The notes under the pieces are model-generated. The model saw only the letters and a program-made list of their open reading frames with translations. It ran no database searches and had not been told where the DNA came from. From contig CP142452.1 of assembly GCA_038049695.1 (NCBI GenBank), positions 71,615,501 to 71,679,500 on the forward strand: a DNA stretch of 64,000 nucleotides. Direction: 5' to 3'. This DNA comes from Cinnamomum chago (lineage: Eukaryota > Streptophyta > Magnoliopsida > Laurales > Lauraceae). Of the stretch, positions 22,301-34,300 are shown one piece after another (position 1 is the first letter of the stretch; each line of letters starts with the position of its first letter). The position numbers and the translations under genes were made by a program.

Positions 22301-25300
22301 ACATTATTCCACAAAGTCTTGCAACTCTATATAATCATTCTTTTTAATTATTATTTTTTTGTTTCCTTTACTTTTTCTGCATCTCAGTTTATGTAATAGT
22401 TTATTTTTTCAGGCCTGCTATATCACCTCCTACATGGGGAAATCAACCAAAATCACCAGTCAGTCATGCTATATCACCTCCTACATGGGGAAATCAACCA
22501 AAATCACCAGTCAGTCCTGCTAATTCTCAAAATCATCAGAAGTCCTTGCTTGGTGCAACTGGTGTTGATGCCAATAATCCTGACACTGGAACCAGGGTTC
22601 CAACCAAGTCTGCAAACTTTCAAGTTCCAAAAAGGACCGGATCACCTGTTTTATCATCTGCCGAAGTTCTTTTGGAGAGTTCTCCTTCCATTCAAGATGA
22701 GAGTGAAAGGTTCTTTTTTTTTTTCCTTCCTGTTAAGTGTCGGTTGGGGGAGTTCGGGGGTTTCCATTTGGCTTTCTTTTGCAGGGGTTTTTTCTGCTCT
22801 TTCCTCACAAATCAGATTCCCTCATCATATACTAATTGACTTTCAATTGCAGAGAAGCACAAGCCAAGGCTAAGCGCTTAGCTCGATTCCGCGTTGAGTT
22901 AAGCCAACCACCATTGGGCCTTTATGATCCTACAAAAAACAAGGTCCCAGGGAATACACATGACCAGGCTTCAGAGGGGAAACAGAAGGTTGTTACAAAG
23001 CACCATCTTGAAGAAGTTGGGGATTTCCCAAATATCAATACTTCATTTGATTCTGGAGGCTTGCATGCATCCAATGCTGTAATTGGATTATGTCTGGATA
23101 TGTGTCCTGGTATGTTATTCAGCTATTAGAGCTAACCACATTCTAACAAATTTGTACTTTTTTGGAGCTTTTCAAGTTCTTAATTATTCAAAGAATAAAT
23201 ATCTGATCTCTGTTCTTATTAAGAAGTTCTGTATGTGTGATGTATGATGGGTTGGTTTTGTGCTTTAGAGTCTGAAAGGGAGGAACGTGAGAGGAAAGGA
23301 GATCTAGACAAATATGAACGCTTGGATGGGGATAGGAACCAAACAAGTGGATCCCTTGCTGTTAAAAAGGTAGTCTGTTGTTGATTTTATAGAATCTTAT
23401 CCAACATTCTTCTTTTGTGCCATAATCATCTTTCTCAATTGATAAGAGGAGGCTTGACGGAAGTTCTTATCTGATTCATACAGTATAATAGGACGGCAGA
23501 GAGAGAAGCAGAATTGATAAGACCTATGCCAGTCTTGCAGAAGACGATTGATTATCTTCTTGGCTTGTTGGACCAACCATATGATGAGAAGTTTCTGGGG
23601 ATGTATAACTTCTTATGGGATAGGATGCGGGCTATTCGGATGGACCTGAGGATGCAACACATATTCAACCGAGATGCTATAACCATGTTGGAACAAATGG
23701 TATTGTTCTCTTCCTGTTTCCTTCATGCTATATGTCTCGTGGAAAGACAAATATTACAGAGTTTCTGGAGTCGCAATATTAAAACATTCAGGCAGAGCTA
23801 AATATTTTAAAATCGAAAATTCTGTAGAAAGTTAGGGATCCGTATGTGTGGCAACTTAATAGCTGACTCCCTATATATTCCAAACATGTTAAAGCTTCTA
23901 TTGAGTGGCCCATAATGTTGAAGTTTTGGACTCAAATAGAGATTATGTATAAAAACTTTACTGAAAGGTCCTACTTCAAGCAGTGGCTTGCTACCTGATG
24001 TTTGCAGTTCAGAGAAAGGCCAAGATAGACTACTAGGATTTTTTGCACTTGGTGATCGTTGGCACTCCTTCCATCCACTATGGGGCTTATCTCATCAACA
24101 TCTTGAACCATGGGTCCCAGTCAGTCTGCTTCATGTACAGGCTGAGGAGGATAAGCAAACTGTAGAACTCTGCAAGCATGAACCTATAGTTCTAAAAGAA
24201 AATTACGATTAGAGATGGAATCAGAAATCTTCGTGATGCAGGACAGACCCGTGGTCCCCATGGGTTGACCTGCCTTTGGACCTAGCCCACCTATAATTAT
24301 ATATTTTTATTTATTTAGACTTTTAATTATGTTTTAAGTTATTTAAGTGGAGATTTTAATCATCGTCGTCGATGTGTTTGGATGGTGCAGGTTAGTTATA
24401 GGTTTTATTATTTTCCTATATAAGCATTGTAAAGCCTTATGGCTGCTCAGTGAATGATTAATGAAACAAAACTAAGTTTGAGTTTTGCTCTCTGCAATCT
24501 CTGCATCTCTCTTGGAAGCGAATGGAAGGAAACCATGGGCGTGAAGCCTGAGAAACTTTGGGTGGAATCCCAACCTATCCCCTATATCTCTCATCTCTTC
24601 TCTGCTTGCCCCGCACCTGGTACCCCGCTCCACATCATTTGATATCAGAGCTGAAGATCGATCCACCAAGATTCGATCGTCGGTAGATCAAATCATTGAA
24701 GACAACCCCACCTTCAGTTTAGTGGAATCTTGATCCAGTACCTCGATCTAATCTTCATCTCGGCAGCATCATGGGATCTCATCAGATCTTTCTCATCTCA
24801 GTTGATATTTCCCAAATCTCATGGCTGAAAAATCCATCTTATAGATCTGGTCCATCTGATCTTCCCCCATCTTCCTTGCATCAACCTAACCGTAGCCGAA
24901 GCCAATAAAAACCATCCCCATGATGCAGCAACAATATCACGGCCTTGCAACAAGACTCGTGGGCCACATGTGGGACCCATGAAAATTTCTGAGTTATAAT
25001 TAGTATTAGTTTAAGTTTAGCAAGGTTGTAATTAGGGTTAGTTTCTAACTTAGGAAGGATTCTTATTTTGTTTCCTAATTTAATTAGGATTACTTTCCAA
25101 GTCCTTAAGCCTCTTTTATTATAAATATGGCACTGTAGAGATTAATAATCTCAGTGATTTTTGAGTAAATAAAATTTCCCTGCGTGGGTTTATCATAGAG
25201 ACTGTCTTCATCGTGATTGTTCCAAGTGGGAACCCTAATTGTGCCCTGGCACTTGCATCATAACCCTAGGATTGCAGCAATTGGTATTAGAGCCGATCGA

Positions 25301-28300
25301 TCCCTTGATCGGACGGCGTGATTATCCCTACCCTTTCCCCAAGCCATCGTTCATCTCCCTGCATAACCCCCGAATCCCCTTCCATCAAGACCAGAAACCC
25401 CTCTGCCGAATCCCTCATCCCTACCATCACCATCGTCCCCATCTCCAATCCATCTACTCCTATAACCCAACTATAGACCATCCTCTTCCCACGTCCACTG
25501 ACCCACCACCTTAATCCAAAAATCCCAACCAGAACCCGTAAACCTCCACAAACCGAATCCTAGCCCCTTTCGTCCAAACCCTTTTTTTCTTCGGTAGCCC
25601 AAATCTCAACAACAAAAAGCAAAAGAACAGAAAGAAGAAGAAGAAGAAGCGAGGTAGAGAAGGACTCGTGTACCTGGCATTGGAGTACACACTGCCGTCG
25701 TCACCACGCCCTGCCGTCGTCACCCAGCCTTGAGCTCTTCACTCCCCACCGAGGGCGCTGCTGCCATCGCCTGCTCTTCGATCACTTGCTTGCCGTCGCC
25801 TCCCCAGTTTCCTTCTCTTCTTTGGAGAATAGCACCTGCTATTTTTTCTTTTCATGCAGCAGAGCCTCCCACCACCTCCTCTCGCCTTCCAGCAATAAAA
25901 AGGCAACCTCTTCCGTTTTATTCTTTTGTTTTCTCTTGCATAGAGAACGAGGCAGCAAGTGGGCCTTACTTGAGTTCAATTCAGGTCATTCACGGGTTAG
26001 GCCAAGTTCAAATCTGGATTGATTTGGGTTGACATCTAGTCCATCCGACCCTTCTTGAGGCCTAACAGATTCTGCTGACATCATCATTGCATCATAGAAT
26101 CTGATCAACAACAAATTTGACCGAGATCAACGGTTGAGATTTCTTCTGATGATACTGGACGCTCATCCACCGTCCTATTTTAGATCCGTTTTCGCCAGCG
26201 TGATCGAGATGAGCAGATCTACACATCAGGTCAGTCAGAAATTTTGAATTTTCTTTACATAAAAATGCCTCCCAAGAAGCATGTAGAAGTGGAGTCCTCC
26301 CATAATGATGATGATTTGAGGGGAACTGTTGGGCAACTATCCACCATGGTGGTTCAAATGCAAGAGACTCTTGCAAGGATTGAGACTCGATTAACTAATT
26401 TGGAAACTCATCGGCGTGAAGATAAACATCGAGATAACTGGGATGATGGAGGACAAAATCGGAATCAACGAGACCCACACGTAGTAAATGTTGATCGCAA
26501 TTTGGGTATTAAACTCGTGATTCCCGAATATGATGGAAAATTGAAGCCAGATGAATTCTTGGATTGATTAGTGTGCGTTGAAAATATTTTTGCCCATAAA
26601 CCAATGACGAATGGTCATAAGATTACACTGGCGGCAACTTGATTTCACAATTATGTTGCGATATGGTGGGCTGAGTTGCAAAAGAAGAGGATATACCAAC
26701 AAATTGATCTTGTTGACACGTGGGCCGAGATGAAAAATTTGTTGAAGCAAAAATTTCTGCCTGTCAATAACTCTAGAGATCTACGTTGACGTTTTCAATA
26801 TTTGAAACAAGAATCTAAGACAATTGTTGAGTATTTTGAGGAGTTTATGACTATGCAAGCCCGCTGTGGTCTGAATGAAGATGATGAAGCATTGACGGAT
26901 ACTTTAATGGGCTTGCACTTGACATTCAAGATATCCTCGCATTCAAGCATTTTGATAATGTTGATGAGATTATTCAGCATCCTATCAAAGCTGAGGGAAT
27001 TTCAAATCATCAAGCCCAAAAACTTAATGCAACTAAATGGGTTATGCAGAAGAATTCCTCAATTGCAGGTTCTAAACCGAGTGCGTCATCGGAGAAAGTT
27101 TTCACCAAGCCCAAAGGTCAAAATAGGCTCACATGCTTTAATTGTAAACCACAAGGGCATCGTGCATCAGAATGTCCAAAATGCATCCATCTCATTGAGA
27201 AGGAAGGTGATGTGAAAGATGTTCTAAATGATCCTAAAGAGAATGAAACAGAGGAAGTTGTGGATACTCTGCCCGAGAAGGGTCTTGAGTCTCTCATAGT
27301 CATCCAAGAAACTACATTGACTACTGCGAAGAAATGGTTGCGAGAGAATATTTTCCGTTCCAAAGGAACAGTCAATGGTATAGAATGCACAGTCGTCATT
27401 GATGGAGGCAGTTGTCAGAATATTATATCCCAAACTTTTGTGGATCGCTTACGGCTAAAAGTTCGGAAGCATCATCGTCCTTATTTTGCTAGATGGTTAA
27501 TGACGGGTGATGAAGTGCAAGTCCGATATGCCTGTCCAGTTACCTTTTCCATTGGTGCAGATTATACTGATATAGGTTGGTGTAATGTGATACCCATGGA
27601 TAGTTGTGATATCTTGTTGGGTCGTCCATGGATGTATGACAAGAATGACACTAATGGCATGCGCGACAACGCATACACATTTATGCATGGTGCAAAGCAA
27701 GTCACACTCCGTCCTCTGAAGCCGATACCACCAAAGAAAGGGTCAAGTTCTCGTCTCACGAAGGAAGCGCTTCACGTGCACACTATCTACAGAAGTAACA
27801 TCAAGAAAAATAGCCGAGTTTGAGGACGAACTCGTTTCCAACCTGGAGAGAATGATGTAGTAGCAATATCACGGCCTTGCAACAAGACTCGTGGGCCACA
27901 TGTGGGACCCATGAAATTCCCATGAAATTCTCTGAGTTTTAATTAGTATTAGTTTAAGTTTAGCAAGGTTGTAATTAGGGTTAGTTTCTAACTTAGGAAG
28001 GATTCTTATTTTGTTTCCTAATTTAATTAGGATTACTTTCCTAGTCCTTAAGACTCTTTTATTATAAATATGGCATTGTAAAGATTAATAATCTCAGTGA
28101 TTTTTGAGTTAATAAAATTTCCTTAAGTGGGTTTATTGTGGAGATTGTTTTCATCGTGATTGTTCCAAGTAGGAACCCTAATTGTGCCCTGACACTTGCA
28201 TCCTAACCCTAGGATTGCATCACCCGCCACTTTTTGGAAATCCTAATCCGAGATCCCCAAATTTCCCAAGCCCTAAGCCAATTTTTCCTAAATCCCAAAA

Positions 28301-31300
28301 TAGGAAATCTTAAACCCCAAATTTTCCCCCAAAATCCAAGCTTTCAAACCTCACTACAACCTTGAATAGAATTAATCCCAAGACCCAATCGAGCCCACAT
28401 CCCTGTTGAGCTCCACAATCGAACTCCCTCGAACTTAGTTTTCTTTCATTAGTCATTCACTGAGGAGCTATAAGGCTTTCCAATGCTTATGTAGGAAAAT
28501 AATAAAACCTAAAACTAATATGCACCATCCAAACACATCAATGACGATGATTAAAATATTCACCTAAATAACTTAAAACATAATGGGTTTATGACATATG
28601 AGTCCACCTGCTGAACTGCTGCAAATTTGTTGTTTTCTTTTTTTTAATACTGTTGCTAGCTGGGTCGAATTAGGTTGTACTTGACCCAAACCTAAACCTG
28701 AATCCAGCCTGGTGTAAGAAACAGTCCTGAAACCAAAGGAACTAAGGAATAAGCTTTCAGTGGATTGGATCAGGTCCAACTAGTCCCGAACTTGACCTAA
28801 ACTAAGCTTGAGCCAAGACTGCCTCGTTGTGTAGGAGAGAGAAAAAAGCAGGGTGAGGCTCCGGTTCTTTTATGCTTCAAAGAAATGGGACGGGCTGCCG
28901 GACATGGAGCTGGTTGGAGACGACGATGGATTTCGGAGCTTGGTGCGAAGATGACGACGATGTTGAGCTCAAAGATGAAGATGAAGATGCTGATGTTGGT
29001 TTTGGAGAAGCTCGATGAGCGGTGGCAGCGATGGTGCCGGGTTGTGGTGGTGCTGGCGTTGCTGCCACGAAGATGAGATGGCCGGCTGGTTTGACGAAGA
29101 TGAAGATGACGACGTGCGCAGGTGCCGGGTACGCTCTGTAACCTTTCTTTTCTTCTTCTTCTTCTTCTTCTTCTTTTTTTTTTTTTTTTTTTTTTTCACT
29201 TTCTTCTATTCCTTTCTCTGCCATATATAAGATGGATGTGTCAGCCATGAGATTTGGGAAATATCAACTAAGATGAGATGAGGGTATAGGGGCTGGGTAC
29301 AAACCTGCCAAACTAAAGATCTGATGAGATCCCATGATGCTGTCGAGATGAAGATTAGATCGAGGTACTGGATCAAGATTCCACTAAACTAAAGGTGGGG
29401 TTGTCTTCAACGATTTGATCTACCGACGATTAAATCTTGGTGGATCGATCTTTGGCTCTAATATCAAATGATGCGGAGCAGGGTACCAGGTGCGGGGCAG
29501 GCAGAGAAAAGATGAGAGATATAGGGGATAGGTTGGGATTCCACCCGAAGTTTCTCAGGCTTCACGCTCATGGCTTCCCGCCATTCCCTTCCAGGAGAGA
29601 TGCAGAGATTGTAGAGAGCAAAACTCAAATTAGTTTTGTTTCATTAATCATTCACTGAGCAGCCATAAGCCTTTACAATGCTTATATAGGAAAATAATAA
29701 AACCTATAACTAATCTGCACCATCCAAACACATCGATGACGATGATTAAAATATCCACTTAAATAACTTAAAACATAATTAAAAATCTAAATAAAATAAA
29801 AATATATAATTATAGGTGGGCTAGGCCCAAAGGCGGGTCGACCTATGGGGACCACGGGTCTGTCCTGCATCATTTCGACTCCAGGAGAGAAGCCCTTATA
29901 CAAAAATAGCATTAGGGCTGTCTAGAAGCCTAGCTTGTTCATAAGCCATCCCGGCTGAAGCTCTGTTTGTTGTCTAATGATCTAAGCTCAAGCTAGAGCT
30001 TGACTTTTTTTGAGGAACAGTTGGGCTCGACTCAAGCTTGGCTTGGTGAGGGGCTCTACCTCAGTATATCATAAGTAAAAATATTCAATCCAAAAGATAT
30101 TTTGATACAAAATATTAAAATTTCTCATGAATATTACATAAATGTACTAATGTAGTTTTTTTTTTAAATTAAATATACTGAATATATTTAAAATATATTA
30201 CGTTAAACTTAAGTTTAGTGACAACTTTTTGTAGTTATCAGCTTAAAATGTTGATATTTGAATTTGAAAATCTGAACATATTGATATCCATAGTTATCAG
30301 AATCTTACGACTCGTATCCTGAATCCCAATTCGTATCCCAAATCTTTAGGAAAATGATTCGTATCTATGGAATGAATCCCATTTACAAATGAATCTTAGG
30401 ACAATTTGATACTCGTTTCATCGAATCTTATGATTCAAGCGATTTGGCTAAGTGAGAATAGCTACAGCCAATATGTTAATTTTAATAATCTTTTACCTTT
30501 TTTTCTTTCTTTATTCTTTCTTTCTTTTAGCGTTTTTATTTTTAAAAGGTTATTTAGTAGTTAACGAAACCTCCTATGAATTTTTTGCGGCTTTGATAAG
30601 GTTTTCAAGATGATTAAAGAACATGCATTTCATTAAAGCATTCGACTGTGCCTATGGTGCTTGTCTATGTCGTCTTCTTTTTTTAATCTATTTTGATTCT
30701 TTTCTTCATGAACACTCTTAACTTCAAGAGATATCCTACTGTGTAAAATTGATGGTTTGGGTTTTATTTTTATTTTTATATTTTGATTTAAAGATAATAA
30801 AAAATATATATTGATACTTTAAACTTATTTAACTATTTATACATCATTTATTTCATATATGTATATGGCACATCATACTGGATTTTATCCCTCATCCTTG
30901 TCCTAGAAGATGAGATTGAATGCTTGAATCAATCCCTAGAGATTGGATAGGCTATCTTTTGAAAGATGTAATAGACCAACAATGTGAGTGGACCCACTAA
31001 TGAAATATCTAAACCATGAAGAAAAATTGCCCCTTCCTTTATAGTCTGCATAAGATTTCACTTTAATGGTCTATGGTTAGAATGCTAACCTTAACAACAC
31101 CTAGATAAAATATTATAAAAATATAAATATTTTGCAGAGAGACCAATTTGACCAATTTGAATTTGAGTGAAATTTCTCACAGAAATAGCGGCAATTCCTT
31201 TGTAGCACACTAAAGATTTCATGTGCGCAATTTCTTCTACGCCATAGAGAGAGGAAGGGAGGGAGTGAGAAATAGCGCGCAATTCCTTTGTAGCCCACTA

Positions 31301-34300
31301 ATGATTTCATGGCCCCCAATTTTATGTATGCTGTATATATATATCCCCCACCCTTACTCTCATAGTACCGTGAGAGTAACTCTCAAAAGACCATCTCCCT
31401 ATATATCTGTGTGTTAGTCTTATTAAGCTCTATTTGAAAGAAAAATGCGAGCGAATGGGTTTGGATGTGACGTGTACTTAGTGGATGTAGGAAAATAACA
31501 AGCAAAGCTTCTTTCGGAAAGAAAGGGGGTAAGAAAAACTTTGTTCTGCTTTTATCTTTGCAAAGAAAGTAAAAGGCGAAAATGCCCTTATTATTTTCTA
31601 GAACTCTCTCTTCTTTGTACAGAGTAAAATATTTTTGAGCGGTAAAAAGGGGAAAAGGCTGATCACATTGATCATCTGGTTCTAACAAAAGGTTCTGTCA
31701 ACTATTAGATTGGGCTTGATTTGTAATCAAGTTCAAGCCAAGCTCAAGGTAGGCTCTGAGCTTGAGTTGACTTGTTTTAATATTTAAGCCAAGCTCAAGC
31801 TGTTATTGGCTCGGTTCAATTATGCCACGAAATAGCAGAGCAAAAACAAAGCTAGATGTGAACAAAAATGTCCATTGAAAAAAGTGGCTAGAGGTCTACA
31901 AAAGGGGAAAAATGTCCCCCCTTTTTTTTTGTAAAGTTCTGTAATTGAATATTTATGGAGTTTTTGATGGAAGCCCACTCTGAAATATCATGCTTACCAG
32001 AGACCACTACACAGAGCTAGAGACTGTTTCAAAACATGATTAAACGTACATCTATTCCTTTCTTTCCAGATCTCCTGGAGAGCAGCTAGAGGCCATCTGG
32101 CCAACCATCAATAATGGTTTGATAGTAATGGTTCACCCAAGAAATCTGGAAAATTGGAAAAACATGTTCTAAACTACAGTAGTAAACTACTGAACTTATA
32201 AGAAAAATGCAAATGGCTAACAGTTTCCCCTTCTTCTCTACATGATGTACCTAGTAGGAAACTTGAAATCCTATGATGATGGTTCAACATCACAATCTTA
32301 TTGGCCGAATCCAACAAATAACTTTGACCCTTGGGGGTGCCTCCTTACTCCACACCCACACTTCAATACATTGAGGTTTGACTCCTTTACTCCATGTCAT
32401 CTTCCAAATTAGATCTTTGGCCAAGACCAATCCAATTGGGTTCCATTCCACGCGTGGACATTGTCTTCATTCATCTTGATTGAGAAGGATGAATCCAGTT
32501 TAAGAGATCTTAATAGCATGGAATCCATGGTCAGATAAGCTCCTATTGAAGGGGACATTCCATAGTAAGTTACTAACAAATCACCGGTTATTTCATAACA
32601 TTCCTCTGACAGTGTCCTGGAAAGTGTTGCAATATTAAATTGAAAATGTTGCAACTTCTTACTTGTCTAAGCATACCCTTAATTTATCTGTTATATGGAC
32701 ATCAGTAAATGATTGTGTTGCGCGTCTTGCTTTCAGATAAGGCTTCACATCATAGCCATGCATGAATTGTGTGAATACACAAAAGGAGAGGGCTTCTCAG
32801 AGGGATTTGATGCACACCTCAACATTGAGCAGATGAATAAGGCATCGGCTGAATTGTTTCAACTGTACGATGACCACAGGAAGAAAGGAATCAGTGTGCC
32901 ATCGGAGAAGGAGTTCCGGGGTTATTATGCTCTTCTCAAGCTGGACAGGCATCCTGGATACAAAGTATTCTTCCATTTAACTCAACTCTTGTTGCTTATG
33001 GGAGTTGTGTGCCACAAATTAGAAACAGTGACAGTTTGCAGTACAAATGGCCATCCTGTTCCATGTCACATTGCTTGAAGGAGATCAGAAATGACATTTG
33101 TCACTTTTGGCTTTGCTGAAAATACAACGTCAGGGGCGATGCAGTTATTAATTTGGAATATGATAATTGGAAAATCTATATTCTCATTTAATGTATTGTC
33201 TACCCTGATGCAACGGAATGGATAACCATCTGTTCTGCACATGTATTACCTGTTAAAGTTTGTGGTGCGCCAAGATGCAACATTAGTGTTAGCCTAAATC
33301 TTATGCCTGAGGTTTGCATGTTAGGTGGAACCCGCAGAGCTGTCACTTGATCTTGCAAAGATGCCTCGAGAGATAAGAAGCACACCAGAGGTTATATTTG
33401 CACGTGATGTAGCAAGGTATGAAGTCATTTTATTATTCACTTTAAGCTAATTCCAAATCATTTTCTCACTGGGCATTGGATTAATGGGTGAAGCAATTGT
33501 ACAATTCCAGAGCTTGTAGAACCGGTAATTTTATTGTGTTCTTTCAACTCGCAAGGAGAGCGACTTACCTTCAAGCATGTTTGATGCATGCTCACTTCAC
33601 CAAGGTATGAAATTCTGATTGAAAAATCCTTACTATTGTAACTTGCAATAGAGTTGCAGTACATTAATGTTTCCTTTTTTTTTTCTTTGAGATGGCAACA
33701 AAAGATTACATTAAGAGGAAAATTACAGTGAGAATGGTGTGGCATAAAAGATTATTGTGTGAAACTGAATTATAAAAAAAATCTCTCCTTTGTTGGCGCT
33801 ATATCTTGATTCTCGAACCCATGACCTAATGTTGTAAACTAAAGGTTTAAACCACAAGACAAGGTAGAGATAAAAACAATTCTCTCCATTTGGGTCAAAA
33901 TGTAAAAAAAAAAGGGGGAAACGAAAAATGTTTATCTGGCAAAGACTCCTATAAACGTTCGAATTTCTATCCAGATTTTACCAAAGAATCTAAAACCGTG
34001 TTTGCAACTCTCCATGTACGGAATAACTTCACATTGCACAGTGCACCTGAACATAACATCCTGATTTCTTTGACCACATGGAAGTCCCCATTATTCTTTA
34101 CTGACACCATTGAATGATTATCTCCTTCCAACACATAGCACAAATGTGTGAAGTGTTTGAATTAAATCCCTTCCTCAAGTTGTCCATTGTGGTTGCCACT
34201 GCCAACCAACAAAAAGCCTCCACCCTCGGAGGAGCTAAGCACAACCAGATGTGAACATGAAGGGCGGACTAGTGAATACAGAACACTTGCCAAGGAGAAA

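Larger units (their letters stand above)
24921..28222 (+). mobile_element. Ty3-like LTR element with gag and protease only (no RT or integrase)
   Basis: Direct LTRs lie at 24921-25279 and 27853-28222, both starting TGATG(C/T)AG.. and ending GGATTGCA(G/T)CA. The primer-binding site ATTGGTATTAGAGCC follows the 5' LTR, complementary in type to initiator-Met tRNA. The interior carries only gag and an aspartic protease region. Directly after it comes a LRTNSF-like 3' terminus typical of a gypsy pol end and a GGAGAG purine tract before the 3' LTR. Reverse transcriptase, RNase H and integrase are absent, as in TR-GAG-type nonautonomous elements. The ~1-kb leader (25280-26264) holds no recognised ORF. 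No perfect target duplication was seen. It sits inside the inverted-LTR composite. Confidence 0.8.
24234..29872. mobile_element. LTR element with its two LTRs in inverted orientation (composite)
   Basis: A 404-bp LTR (24234-24637, + strand) starts TGATGCAGGACAGACCC, ends CCACATCA and is followed by the primer-binding-like sequence TTTGATATCAGAGC. A second LTR of the same length lies at 29469-29872 in the opposite orientation with the same adjoining leader. The outer flanks are CTTCG (24229-24233) and TTTCG (29873-29877), a 4-of-5 match that looks like one 5-bp target duplication. Homology continues inward about 210 bp on both arms, with a ~33-bp gap. A third partial LTR copy (28433-28584, minus) lies inside. 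The structure reads as one integration product with palindromic ends, later invaded by the gag element. Confidence 0.65.
23700..32736 (+). other. 9-kb SAC3B intron loaded with nested LTR elements
   Basis: The intron lies between the EQM and IRLHIIAMHEL codons, where the SAC3 domain is continuous in other plants. It contains the inverted-LTR composite (24234-29872), the nested gag element (24921-28222) and a possible hAT-like unit (29913-31829). About 900 bp before the acceptor tttcag at 32731-32736 I found only LINE-like debris and no exon. Confidence 0.8.

Noticed and set aside
28877-29248. 123-codon minus-strand ORF with Lys/Glu and Ser runs
   Set aside because: It comes from TTC and T microsatellites within the LTR composite and has no domain content.
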